In this document: positions 46,641 to 58,604 of the stretch, piece by piece
Position numbering within the stretch: the first letter of the stretch is position 1
How the letters are laid out: each line of letters starts with the position of its first letter
From: Megamerina dolium
Lineage: Eukaryota; Arthropoda; Insecta; Diptera; Megamerinidae
Assembly: GCA_963854835.1 (NCBI GenBank)
Contig: OY978528.1
Span: 58,970,761 to 59,034,760 of the forward strand
DNA length: 64,000 bases
Reading direction: 5' to 3'
The notes under the pieces: model-generated
What the model was told of the DNA's origin: nothing
Seen by the model: the letters and a program-made list of their open reading frames with translations, nothing else
Database searches by the model: none
Translations under genes and position numbers: made by a program

Positions 46641-48496
46641 AGTAGGTCAATACTCTTCAAAGTTGATACAACAAATGCTGTTTCATAGGATATTATCCCT
46701 AGAAGTGGAATTGCAACATTTTTGACATTTGATTCTTAAACAACATCCATATTCATAGAGCGATCCCACCATCGATCGATCGATTTTTAGATAATTTTCA
46801 TTTATTGTATGATATATCAATGTGGTTGAGAACTTGGTCAAATGAGTATTAGTAGTAGGTTGAAAATTTGGAAAAATAAATAATTTTTGGTCACCCATTT
46901 CCAGATAATTGGTCAGACGTTGAATATAATATCATAGAAAAATCTACATTCTCGAATAATCAGTATTTAATTCATTTTAAATTTCTCATCAGAGCCAATA
47001 ACAATATTAAACAACAAAATATATGCAAATTTTTCAATATATTCAATATATTTTTGAATTACCTTAATTTTAATGAATTTTAATTACTTTTGTTCAATGT
47101 GATAATACCTCTAAGAATATATGTATATTTTCCAAATTCAATATTAACAATAACATATTAAAGTTAGATAGTAAATTGCATTTTTCAAAATAGATACATA
47201 AAGGTACATAGCTGTTAGCTTAATATACTAATACATAGTGATTAATGCAAAACCAAAGTTCTCTCCCAATGTTGATTATAGTCGTCCGTGTGCATTGTAT
47301 GCATTTATTTGCATACAGATATATGAATTCAATACAGCTATACATATAATTACAGCTAGCTGCATAGGCACAATCGCGAGCTTATGCAGATTACATGTGT
47401 ATGCATAATATCTGATGTTAACACCTACACATGTATGACAATTTGAAACGGGCGCACAGAAATTCAAGCTACATGCAAAAATTCATTAGTGAATTTTGCC
47501 ATCAGAAATGTATACGAAATTTTCGATAATATTGCAAATATTTACTACATCATGTGGATGTGGATACGTATAGGTGTATATACGGTATACGGTATACTTT
47601 TGAAACAGGAAGCATATGCATGTCATGTACGAATACATTCATATGTATCGTATGCATACGAAAATTATATGTGTAGGTAAGAGAGTGTTTAATTTGCCAT
47701 TTCGGCGCGAATAATGAAGTTCATTCGTAACAAAAACCAGCAGCAACAGCAACATATACTACACTCAAACTTACACATTTATACTACATGTATCCATTCT
47801 GACGCAGTTATTGTACGCAGTAACGCTTTCATGAACAAAAGTCAGACATAACAAAGGAGGACGACGGACATAACGTACAGAACGACTAACAGTTGGAGTG
47901 TGTTAAAAAGTGATTTACATGACACAAGCAGATAAATGCATACATAAGCACACATAATAAGTACGCACACCATCCACTTATAAAAGTAAACATAATAATA
48001 TGTATATAGTGTACATGTATGTACGTACTATTCCTGCCCCAACACATTAAGACAAAAGTTTGATCTTTCTAATCCACATATATTGCTATCCTTTTCTATA
48101 CATGTTCACATGCATGTAGAATTGAGCAAAAACTTTATTATTTCATCTAAGTATAAATAATTGTTATGATTATCATAAACATGAGATAAATATCAAAACG
48201 TTAAATAAGAAGTAGAACAATAGCAGACAATCAGTTAAGAAACTATTTAGTTAAATTATTAGTATTATACAAATGTACGATACATGTGCATATGTATATT
48301 TAAACGAACAAAGCATGCCTGTGTGTAGTAAATCTCAAAAGGACGAAGGCTTAACAACCATCAATATGTAAGTAAAATATATACGATACCTACTGTTGTG
48401 CGACAAATGATTTCTTTTGCCAACTGCCTTTGTTCTCATTATTATATTCGGTTTTCTTAAATCTGTCATAAATTTTCATATTTATACATACATATA
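46641..48496. other. AT-rich spacer, no gene seen
   Basis: No recognisable gene or element. TA- and ATGC-rich tracts with short palindromes at 47.28-47.65 kb and CAG units at 47736-47755. Confidence 0.45.
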
Positions 48497-48900
48497 TACC
48501 AGGGCCGTCCCAGAGATACCCGACCTAAAAAATAAAACAACAAATTTGGGAAAAATTTTCTTTACTTCTCAACATAATCTCCTTTTAGCTCTATACACTA
48601 TTTCCAGCGGTATTCTATAGCTTCGATACCCCGTTTATAGTACGAACTGTCTAGCTCATTAAAATAGCAATTTACGTAGACTCCACCTCTTCATTGTTTG
48701 CAAATCTTCTAACACCAAGCCATTTTTTCAAATTTGGAAATAGAAAAAAATCCACAGGAGCTAAATCTCGCGAATAAGTTGCGTGCTGAAGCAATTCGAG
48801 CTTTAACTGATTAATTTTGGTGAACTGATGCATTGGCTTGATGAAACAACAATTTCTTTTTCGCCAAATGCGGCCTTTTTTCTTTAATTTCATCATTTAC
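48497..48900 (-). mobile_element. Mariner fragment (C-terminal half and one end)
   Basis: The minus strand reads VNDEIKEKRPHLAKKKLLFH, then after a frameshift LKLELLQHATYSRDLAPVDF, FLFPNLKKWLGVRRFANNEE, and further left YKRGIEAIEYRWK, CIELKGDYVEK. This is the mariner C-terminal half including the last catalytic Asp (APVD). The left terminus is the likely inverted end ('agggccgtccc' at 48501). The N-terminal half is cut off where a different RT fragment begins. Confidence 0.82.
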
Positions 48901-49370
48901 TAAGCGTGTGACCTATCCATCGCTACTTTCTGTTTTGATTTGTTCTTCGTTCGTTAGTTTCCACAGCTCGTCGTTGCTGATGGTATTCGGCCAGAATATT
49001 CTACACATGATATGGACGCATTTCTTGACGAAAGTTTGTATCTTTTGTGTGATGATGTTTGAGATCATCCATGTTTCACTTCCGTACAACAATACTGACT
49101 GCAAACATGCGATGAATATTCACAGTTTTGTGCGCCTAGAAATTCGTGAGCTCGCCCACACTGCATGCAGTGGCCTGAACGCCGCTCTTGCTTTGTTTAA
49201 CCTGCAGTTGACATCTTCATTAGCTCCGCTGTCTGCCGTAATAATGCAGCCGAGGTAACAGAAGCCTTCAACAAATTACACCGGGCATCCGCCGATCATT
49301 ATATAGCGTACGTTTTTGTGGTTAACTCTCATGGACTTGGTCTTTGCGATGAAATACAAAACCGTAATTT
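48901..49370 (-). mobile_element. Non-LTR retrotransposon C-terminal relic
   Basis: The minus strand reads EGFCYLGCIITADSGANEDV, RLNKARAAFRPLHAVWASSR, QSVLLYGSETWMISNIITQK, IFWPNTISNDELWKLTNEEQ, then (shifted frame) RKWRWIGHTLSK. This is the region after the RT core in elements whose ORF2 ends in KxRxLRxxxxIxWPxxISNxELWxxT and RWxGHTLRK. The RT core is not present. Few frame breaks. It abuts the mariner fragment at about 48900. Confidence 0.78.
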
Positions 49371-49489
49371 GAAACATTCATTAAAATATAGAGAATTTCT
49401 GCTTCGGGGGTTGAAATGTTAGGTCGATCACCATTCATTTTTCCTCCTCATCATACTATCCAAACATAGTTATCCCCTAGTAGAACTCT
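49371..49489. other. Spacer
   Basis: No feature recognised. Confidence 0.3.
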
Positions 49490-49765
49490 TTAAGAGGGCT
49501 CATCCACAAAATTTATGTTTTTGTAAAATTTGCTACTACCGCTCATATGGTGCCCGAAGCGGGATAAAATGTATGGCCACATTTATTTTTTAATAATAAA
49601 CACTTTTTAAACTTACATACTCTCTGTCTTTACTCCTTAAAGAGGCTCCCTCCCACAAAATGACCTTAAAAGCATATGAAAATCGACAATATTCCATATA
49701 ATTATTTAAAAATCGCCACTAGAGCGGTAAATTGTCTGTCTTTTTGGAGGATGCGATTGATGAGC
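49490..49765 (+). repeat. Foldback-like family unit
   Basis: 'aagaggctccctcccacaaa', then 'gaaaatcgacaatattcc' and 'aaaaatcgccactagagcgg' is the cleanest copy of the unit shared with 7.5, 18.6 and 62.1 kb. A second, partial unit precedes it ('taagagggctcatccacaaa' at 49489). Noncoding. Confidence 0.55.
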
Positions 49766-52170
49766 TGCGTCACAAAATGCTAGAGGTTTTTTTTTTTTTT
49801 TTTGAATTTATAGTTATTTATTTCATCACTGTATCATCCTACACCTATACATTTTAATTTTGAAGAAGTTCGAATTATTTTGCATTCATAATTTGATTAA
49901 GGTCTTTGACCAGAATTGAAAGAATATATTTTGATTTGCCCAAATATACTCATATATCTTGAATATTTTCATATGAATAAAGAGCTAATATTTATTACAC
50001 TAAAAGGGTCGTACATTAATATGATATAATGAGTTTTTTTCGGGTAATAATATCCCGAATATTACACTTTTTACTATATATAAGGAAAGAAATATTAATT
50101 CAGTTACTAACAACTAGCTACTACCATATTTTTATACTACGTAAGTCTGCATACTACATATATGCTGTAACGGGGGCTTTTGTTTTCCAGTCGAGATGAC
50201 GTTCAGTCTGCTAGGTCGACAAGAGAGCCACAAAACAATTGTTGCGAGAGGAGAGCCGAATTACGCATTTACTGCGAAATTGACACTAATATTACCGACA
50301 CAAGAGTATTCGGCTTGTAACACCCGTAGTCGGGTTTTTAGTAAAGGGCAAGAACAAAAGAATACGAAAAAATCTATATATCCCAATTGAACAATGACAT
50401 AAAATATTAAACGAGATTCATAAATCGATAACACCAAAACAATTTGTAGTGTCGAAAAGTGAGAGATCGATACTATTGGCCGAAGATGAACAATTACGTC
50501 ATCCACAAGTCGATCTACTCGACGTCGCCGAACCTATAAACAAGGCAATTTTATTTATACAAACTACTGTGTTCCATCCTTCGCTTCCGACCATCTGATC
50601 ATAGCACTGTCATTCCAAGATGAGCCAGAAAACAAAGTCCTGCGTTACATTGCACCGAAATAGAGTCTTCTTATGCTCTATGCTTATTCTGGAAGAAATA
50701 TTATAATTAAAATTAAATGACTCACATTATTGCCAAGAATAATGTTGTTAAATAATTGCATAAACACCCTCAAATCGGATATGTAATTACAATGAATACT
50801 ACTACTACTACTACTCTTTTAACAATAATATATTTTACAACGCCATTTCTTTATATCATACATAGTGGGACCTGATATCACAGTAAATACGATATATTGC
50901 ATGCCTAAGGTGTATATTGTAACAAATTGTCTACAAACATGCAATTTCTCATAGACCTACATAAATACGCTTACATAAATATAAAGGACTAACTGTTATG
51001 TTATGTACATACACATTACACATACACACACACACTATGTTATTATGTATTAAGTTGATTTAATGTTATATACAATGTTCATCTTAAACGTAAACGTTGC
51101 TTTAATTACACACAAAGCGATTGTGTTCTCTTTGTTTTTGTTCTTTTGGCATATTTAAATTATTTCATAATTTGAAGCTAACAAAAACAAAAAAAAAAAA
51201 AAAAGAAAGTAAGTAGTAGTAGGAAGCAAGTATAATTTTTGTATATCTACCTTATATATTGTATATCATGCACTGAGAATGGGTATAGTAGTTTTATGTA
51301 TTTATAACCGCAATGCAATGACCAGAGTGTAAGCAATAGGTATTTTCAGAAATACTTTCTACTTTCATGCGCCATTCATCATATCGTTTGCGGGTAGCAA
51401 CATACTTGCACGTAAGTATGAATGTCTAGGTACAAAGGACTATTTGAACGGAACATTGTAATTAAAGCATACCTGACAAGAAAGGAAAACGTTGGTTGAT
51501 ATATATTTAGATATTAAGTAAACAGCGTCGAAAAATTAAATTACGTATCCAAATTTTTGGTTGTTGCAGAAGTAAGTCCCATATTTTGTTTACTTAGGGT
51601 CACTGAACTCTGGCAACAGCCGAAATATTTCAGAATTGACTGATCAACTTTAGTATTCTCAAAAAATAATAAATTTTAATGATATTTAAAGATGCAAATT
51701 CTTACCCACATATTCAACTACATAATCGGCATGTGTAGAACTAAACTGGCTATTTTATATAGACATAGAAGGCTGTGAAGTCTATCAGTGTGCTGCTGCA
51801 GGCAGTGCACTTTTTTGGACACCATACCACCTTTGGAACTAGTTCTGCAACTAGTCTCCTCACATAAATCACAATCTACTGCCTCGAACATTATTAAATA
51901 ATATAAATATCATCTGTAACTATTCGCCTTGAGAATTGATCAACTTCTTTGTACCTCAATAGATCAAAATTTTCTTCGATAACCTATGTGACTCGACCGA
52001 AGGCATAATTCTCTTTAGATTATTGACTATTTGATTTCAATAATTTCTCCAATCTCTCAGCTGACACTACGAGTTTTCATATATTCTCATTGGTATATGC
52101 AATACATCTTTCCACGTGATGATATTAAGCGTGTGAAGACAATAATTATTTATTCTTCTTAAGTTTCTTC
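49766..52170. other. AT-rich intergenic DNA with one unassigned coding-like stretch
   Basis: The region is mostly AT-rich with a 17-T run (49788-49804), ACT units (50797-50815) and an A run at 51189-51203. At 50170-50600 base composition is more balanced. An uninterrupted plus-strand frame from 50398 to 50598 (66 codons, no ATG) reads ITPKQFVVSKSERSILLAED, then EQLRHPQVDLLDVAEPINKA. It looks coding-like but I do not recognise it; an LTR-element remnant is possible. Confidence 0.35.
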
Positions 52171-52510
52171 GTTTTATTGCTTCGTCTTCTTCTTCTTCTT
52201 CTTCCTCTTCTTCTCCCCTTCCATCTTCTTATACTTGTTCTGTTGTGCTTCCTTAACTAGTTCTTCAAATTCCCCTTCTTGTTCATTTTTTCAAAATTGT
52301 TTCCGTCCTTTATTGGGCATGCGCCCTTCCATTGGCGACTACAATGTGTCCTGGATTCATAGCAGCAAATTTTTGTTTATTCACTGTTTCTGCTATATTG
52401 ATATATTGGATTCTTCTAAATTTCTTAACTGCATATTTAATTTGGGTTCATTTTTTATTGATTTCCTCGGCGATGGCAGCACGTTTGCTTCTGGTCCAAA
52501 GATGCAAGAA
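52171..52510 (-). pseudogene. Unassigned coding-like relic with lysine-rich tail
   Basis: The minus strand from about 52510 reads LHLWTRSKRAAIAEEINKK, one in-frame TGA, then TQIKYAVKKFRRIQYINIAE, TVNKQKFAAMNPGHIVVANG, RAHA. After a frameshift comes a Glu/Lys-rich tail (EELVKEAQQNKYKKMEGEKK) from the CTT-rich tract 52181-52215. It may be a decayed gene or processed copy of a small basic protein. No poly(A) tail or target duplication is seen, and I cannot name it. Confidence 0.3.
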
Positions 52511-52789
52511 TAATTTAAAATTTTGCACACTTCATTTTCTTTATTAAGAAGTCAATCAATGCAAAAGCAGTGCCAAGTTAGGGAAAGATATTTGGGAATC
52601 CAATTGCAACGTATAAACTCAAACAATAAGAAATTACATTCTCTGCCTTTTAAAGAAGATGGATTGAATCTCCCATCAGTAGGACGGCTAAAATGTTGTG
52701 ATATCTACTCACTAAAATACACACTGAAAACCATGTTGACTGTAGGAAGAAAGAAACATCACACATAGAAGAGGTTAGGGACACTGTCT
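52511..52789. other. Spacer, unassigned
   Basis: A plus-strand frame at 52523-52768 is open for 81 codons without recognisable features. Confidence 0.25.
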
Positions 52790-53005
52790 TAAAAGGCTTA
52801 CGCTGGTAGGACGATTTTGAACGACCTCACGCATGACTTCCGTAGAAGTTGCAAAGACGAGGAAGAGATCTTTTCCCTACGCATCTGCTGTGTAACTGCC
52901 ATTTAAAATTCAGAATACGAAAATTATTTTCATGTCATTATTACTCTAAGCGGCTAGTCCCACTTTTAGGAACTGCAAGAAATTTATAAATAAATCCAAA
53001 TAGTT
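52790..53005 (+). mobile_element. R1/LOA-type non-LTR C-terminal scrap
   Basis: Across two frames the plus strand reads DFRRSCKDEEE and then THLLCNCHLKFRIRKLFSCH, LVPLLGTARNL. This is the Cys-knuckle and end of ORF2 as in elements with CRSCxDEEExxTxxHLLCxCP. It resembles the C-terminus of the relic at 44.2-46.1 kb. No tail or target duplication visible. Confidence 0.6.
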
Positions 53006-54670
53006 TACCCAAAGATCGGAGTGTGAATATCACAAAGGGCTTTCTAGGATTACGTTTGCCCTTTCATAGAGGGAAAAGCCATAATAAAACAAATGGAACT
53101 TCTACCGGACAAGATGAATTTTTTCATCAACGTAAGATACAATTTTTAAATTACAATTTTTAAAAAGCAGGACGAACTTTGGCATCATCACAATATGTTA
53201 TTCGTACATATAACTTTTGAGTAAGTAGGTACAAGCACTTCTCTGTGCCAAATGGGTCGAACTTTAACATCAACACAATACACATAATTTTTGAATAACG
53301 ACGAGCATCTCCTCTTGTCGATTTACCGACCTACCTTAATGCTGTACAATACACATAGCCGAACGCATTGAAGAGTAAAGCATGTTTCTCTTTAATACAA
53401 AATAATAGTAGGTAGATGTTAAAGCATTTGTATTGGTGTATGCTCTGTTTTGTGTTATGTTGTGTTGTGTATTATACAGGAAGTGAAGCAAAGGAAATAA
53501 TTTGCATATTTTTGTATGTGTTTTATTATGTAAAAAAAATTTTTTTTAAGAAGAAAAAGAAGGTTAATAAAATTTTGACATCGTTTTCGTAACAGGAGGT
53601 GGTATACGACTACTAGTTATGTATAGAATATTTTAACAGTGTTTTCTTTATTCAACCTAAATATAACCTTCCCAAACCACTACGAAAAAAAATGGAGACA
53701 ATAAAACATTTAAAAAGAAGAAAACAGAAATAGAAAATGAAAAATAAAGAATAAAAGAAGAAAATACATATAAAAAAATAATAAATATGCCAAAAAATGA
53801 GTTAAAGCCTTTTACAAAACGTCTGTCTGCTGCTTGAACTGCATTTAACAACATATTTTAACACGTTATAAATCACACTATGTTGCACAGCAACTACGAG
53901 TACTACATATAAGTAACCGCTGTATGTTTGTTTGGTGAACATAATAGGAATTAAAAACTTTCAACAATACTCAACGCACCAGCAACATGCAACATTACAT
54001 ACATAGTTGAAGAGATTCGTTGGCACCACACGATTCCGACGACATTTTGTATAACATACGACTCCATACATATAGAGCATTGGTCCTTGGTGGCTGCTGG
54101 TATTGCAAGTACAAGTTCATGTCAACATGCGACAACAAACGATGACATCGTCGTTGTGTTGTCGTCGTTGTCGTCGTCGTCGTCGTCGTTTTGGCTGTTT
54201 CTGCTAGTGATGTCCTTGCTATTATTGTAGTCCATGTTGCAGAGACGTTTGACTTTTAAGCATTGCGAAAAAATATATTTGGATGGAAATGGAAAATTTA
54301 ATTAAATTAAATTTCTATATACTTATATATACTTATATATTGTGAACTGATTAAATTAATTTTAATTTTCATCTACGAAACATTACATATACGATATATG
54401 AGTATATCGCATTACAGATGCAATTATGCTATTTTCTTTTTTTATTGACATCCATATAGTAATTATTACTTAATTTAATTGGCACGTAAATTACTCTCAG
54501 TATACATTATTAATGAGCTGTTGCTTAATCTTATATCTGTTTTTCTTTGTCAATTTAATTTGGTGTTTTTATACTCCAAACCCAAAGAGTTAAGGGTATA
54601 TTGAGTTTCTATTGCAGACTTTAATATCGATAATAAGTGGTGGATACATGTCTGAAAATTATGTGTTGTA
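53006..54670. other. AT-rich spacer with weak tandem duplication and a TCG microsatellite
   Basis: No gene. Two diverged copies of 'gacgaactttggcatcatca' and 'gtcgaactttaacatcaaca' lie at 53171 and 53250. A (TCG/GTC)n tract lies at about 54148-54190. Confidence 0.45.
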
Positions 54671-54681
54671 ATATTTATCAG

Positions 54682-55775
54682 ATGCATTTGCCACTCGACT
54701 ATCCGATCAGCTTATGCAGAACGCTCCCCAACTTGATGATACATGCGCACGGTGGACACATATATCCCATTCCATGACTACTGCTGCCGAGGAGGTAATT
54801 GTTCACTACCGGCCTCTGAGGAATAAGTGGTATGATCAGGAGTGTCGCGACGCTACCACAGAGAAAGACGCCGTCTACAGAAAACACGCAACGCGAGCTC
54901 TTAAGGAGCGGTACAGAGAGAAAAGGAGTGTAGAGAGACGTCTTTTCAGGCGCAAGAAGAGGGAGTTGGAAAGACACGAGTGTGAGGAGATAGAGATGTG
55001 TACCGACAAGAATGAGACTCGAAAATTCTTCGAAAAGATCAAGCGCCTTAGTGGCGGTTTAAATCCCGGAGCCTCTTCTTGTCGTACCGGAAAGGGAAAT
55101 CTGGTTACAGATGTCGCGTCAAATGGGTCTTACGGAGAACGAGGGCAAGGCGAAGTATCTAGTGTCAACAAACAAAGAGTCCCGGCGTCTTGGACAGCAC
55201 GTCACTGTTGAGAACTACGCTTTTGAAGTAGTAAGGGAATTTGTCTATCTTGAAACCAGCATTAACTCTTGCAAACAGGTGCTATTTTGGGCTAAGTAAG
55301 CAATGGAAAAGTCGAGCCCTCTCTCGAAGAACGAAAACTACACTCCACAAGTCTCTCATCATGCCTGTTCTTACATATGGCGCTGAAGCCTGGACTATTT
55401 CCACCTTGGTTGAGTGAATGCTTGGAGTTTTCGAGAAAAAAGTCCTACGTAAGATCTTTGGACCTATTTGGCGAGTACCAAATAAGGTACAACCATGAGC
55501 TGTACGAGCTGAATGCCGATATTGACCTAGTAAAGTGCATCAAAATCCAGCGGCTACGCTCGCTAGGTCATGTAGAGTGAATGGAAGAACACGCTCCAGC
55601 TAAGAAGGTGTTATATTCGGAACCCGCTGGAGGACGACGCAGAAGAGGAAGACCTAACCTCCGGTGGAAAGATTAAGTACTGGAGTACCTGACGGTACTT
55701 GGAATTTCTAACTGGCGCCAGCTAGCGAAGAACAGTGATGTCTTGCGAAGCATGTTATATTCGGCCTAAATCGAT
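54682..55775 (+). mobile_element. RTE-like element, internally deleted
   Basis: The plus strand starts DAFATRLSDQLMQNAPQLDD, KWYDQECRDATTEKDAVYRK, RYREKRSVERRLFRRKKREL, NETRKFFEKIKRLSGG, GNLVTD. This is the linker between endonuclease and RT. It then jumps straight to GLTENEGKAKYLVS, FEVVREFVYLETSINS, YQIRYNHELYELNADIDLVK and IKIQRLRSLGHVE. The RT core with its catalytic Asp pair is therefore missing. The 3' end has ATTCGGCCTAAATCG as at 44.5 kb. The flanks share atatttatcag (54671-54681 and 55776-55786). The internal deletion is near 55110. Confidence 0.85.
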
Positions 55776-55786
55776 ATATTTATCAG

Positions 55787-56208
55787 AGTCATTATATAAG
55801 GCAATTTAATAATGTCTGCCTATTTATACATACAAATAATGCCATAATTACAGATCAAATTAAGCTACCCGTCGGTCCACAATCTGCTCCAATATTTTGT
55901 TTGGAACACAATTTGTATTGGTTGATTAGGCATTTTTGGAGGTGATAATTATGAAAATAATGTTCCCACGAGACGCACAATAAAAAAGTTTTAGCTCTCT
56001 TCTCACCAATATAATCAATTGATTAGCTGAAATTGTTCATCTATACGAGCTTTAATGATACAATGAGGTGTTGAAATAGTTCGTGATAGATATTCATGTA
56101 GAAAATTGTAGAAATTATCAAGTGAAGGAGTTATAGATGTTTGAATGAGCAATATTTTCTTGTGGGTGGTATAAGCAAAATATCTGCACTCAATTAGTAT
56201 AACGTCTA
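55787..56208. other. Spacer with an unassigned minus-strand frame
   Basis: Minus-strand frame from 56206 leftward: DVILIECRYFAYTTHKKILL, IQTSITPSLDNFYNFLHEYL, SRTISTPHCIIKARIDEQFQ. It is coding-like in composition and is interrupted exactly by the mariner at 56209. I do not recognise it, and the other flank does not extend it cleanly. Confidence 0.3.
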
Positions 56209-57219
56209 GTAATGGAAAATCCATTATTTTTGCATTAAATTGAAGGATTTATTTAGCATAGTTAGAATGATTCGATTTAGGTCAAATATGCATCGTTTTG
56301 TTCGATAACTTGTTGCCACTTCGGGACAGTCGATTTTCACAAGCTTCTCTTGAAGCGTATTTTTCACCAGCAAAATCATTCGCCATAGACAGGAACAGGT
56401 AGTAATCACTTGGTGCCAGGTCCGGAATATAAGGTGGATGCATAAGAATCTTCCAACCTAGCTCCCGGAACTTCTGGCGAGTCACTATCGATGTATGTGG
56501 CCTGGCGTTGTCCTGATGGAACACAATTCCTCTCCTATTGGCCAAAGCTGGCCGCTTTTGGGCGATTGCTTTCTGCAGACGGTCCAATTGTTGACAGTAC
56601 AGGTCCGAATTAAGAGTTTGGCCGTAGGGGAGCAGCTCATAGTAGATGATTCCCTGCCAATCCCATCAAACACATAGCAAAACCTTCCTGAGGTCTTTTT
56701 GCGTTAACTCTTGTGGCACCCATACATCGAGCTTCTTTTTGTATCCAGCCTTATTCAAACGGTTTTTTGTGCAATGTTTAGCTCCTGTTAAATAGAAACA
56801 GGGCTTACATGAGGGTCAGACTCGGCGATTTTATTTTATGGATATTTTTGACAATTGGCCTTCCAGAGCGTGGTGCATCTTCGACATCAAAATTACCTGA
56901 ACGGAATCCACGATATCAAAATTTACAGTTACAGTGTCAGGACCATAAACACTATTCACATTTTCAGCCGTCTGGCTTGCGTTTTCGCCTTTATCGAAGA
57001 AAAACTGTAAAATATGGCGTATTTTCTCTTCACTGCTGTCCATATTTGACGCGTGCTCAAACAATACTGAGTCAAGCAATCACAAAACTGTCTGAAAAGT
57101 TGATTTAGTACGAAATCCTGTCTTTATAACGCCATCTAGTGTAATCCGATCGGAATTATACCACGCGAGATACAGATTACTAAAGCCATCTATTGGAAAA
57201 ATAATGGATTTCTTTTTAC
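56209..57219 (-). mobile_element. Mariner element A, copy 3 (both ends, dead transposase)
   Basis: TA at 56207-56208 and 57220-57221. The termini share aatccattattttt. Minus-strand pieces in order: LDSVLFEHASNMDSSEEKIR, HILQFFFDKGENASQTAENV, NSVYGPDTVTV; WVPQELT; SLLYGQTLNSDLYCQQLDR-like residues; KAIAQKRPALANRRGIVFHQ; DNARPHTSIVTRQKFRELGW; PPYIPDLAPSDYYLFLSMAN. The second catalytic Asp (HQDNARPH) and the third (APSD) are kept. The block with the first Asp (MVTGDE) is deleted near 56690. Frameshifts are present. Confidence 0.87.
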
Positions 57220-57221
57220 TA

Positions 57222-58604
57222 CAACTGATTATGGAATAAGACATCAAAATTGAATAAAATGCTCTTGATGAATTACGTATAGGAGATCACAATAGTATAC
57301 CACCATAAACTAATATATTAGATGACTCTTTAGCACTAATTTTTTTGAAATATTAAGTACTTATATATATTTACAAATTCCATCTGATATCTACGAAGAA
57401 TAAGAACAACATTAAAACAAATCTTTTACCACAAAAACAACAAACCCGATTATAACAATAACAACAATAATAACAAGCATTAATATACATATACAAGTAC
57501 AAAGTCGTATAACAACTGGTTAGCAAAAGCCGCATTGTGAATTGTGAAGCGAACACAAGAAATCAGTTAAAGCGTGAGTGAGTGAGTGAGTGAGGCAAGC
57601 AACCAGTAGCAAAAGTGTCAAAGTGTCATAAAATGTAAAATGGCGTTAAATTTACTTCCTAAATATGTGTACACTAACTAAAACACTATGAACATAACTT
57701 TCTATGGATGTATGTTATATACCCATATTTCTATCATATGCTTACAATCACATATGCTTCTAACAGATGTGTATGTTATATGGCATGCATACAACATTTC
57801 TTCTTCCTTTTTGTTTCTTTTTGGTGCGATATGAGAATTCTTCAAGTTGTTTTGCTATGCTTTAATGCGCTTTTGTTGACCTAATTTTCCAAAACGAGTT
57901 GTAGATAAATACATATATGCATATTTTCTATTTCAAATGTAGTAGTCCTAGTAGTTGTAGTAGCAGTAGTAGTGTATACATATAGTTATAATACAAATTG
58001 TCGGTAGAAATATTAAGAAAACATGGTCGACCTTTTTGAGCATTTTACTGGTAGTAGAATCTACTTGCTGATATGTATTGTCAAAACATTTTAGCTTGTA
58101 CTCAATAACACCAGCAACATCATGTAATCGTGTGTGTGACAGCAGTTGTGAACATGAATTATAAGTAAACCGCGTAACAGAAGCAAAAATAAAGACGAAA
58201 CACATACATGGTAATACATACACACATATGTGTATATGCATGTAAACATGTACGTAACAAACATATATATCTACATATATAAATATACACTATGTGCGTC
58301 ATACTGTGGTGTTTCATTTCGTATATGCTTGTGAATGACATTTCGCTATCCACAATTTTTCATGCAACATTAACTTTCCTTGTATGGGATGGATGAGTGT
58401 TCAAGTTGTATAGAGTGTTGAAGTAAGAGCATGTAAATATTCTGCATTGGGGAAAATGTTTCGTTTTTCGTTATTATTAGTCAAAGCACAAATCATTTTT
58501 ATTTCTTTTCTTTTTATTTAAAGTTAACATGAACATTTTGCAGCACAATTATTCCATTATAGAATCAGCAGAATGAAGTAATTTTCTTGGGAATATTCTA
58601 CAAT
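57222..58604. other. AT-rich spacer, no gene seen
   Basis: No recognisable gene. GTGA units at 57577-57593 and a TAG-rich tract at 57940-57972. Confidence 0.45.
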
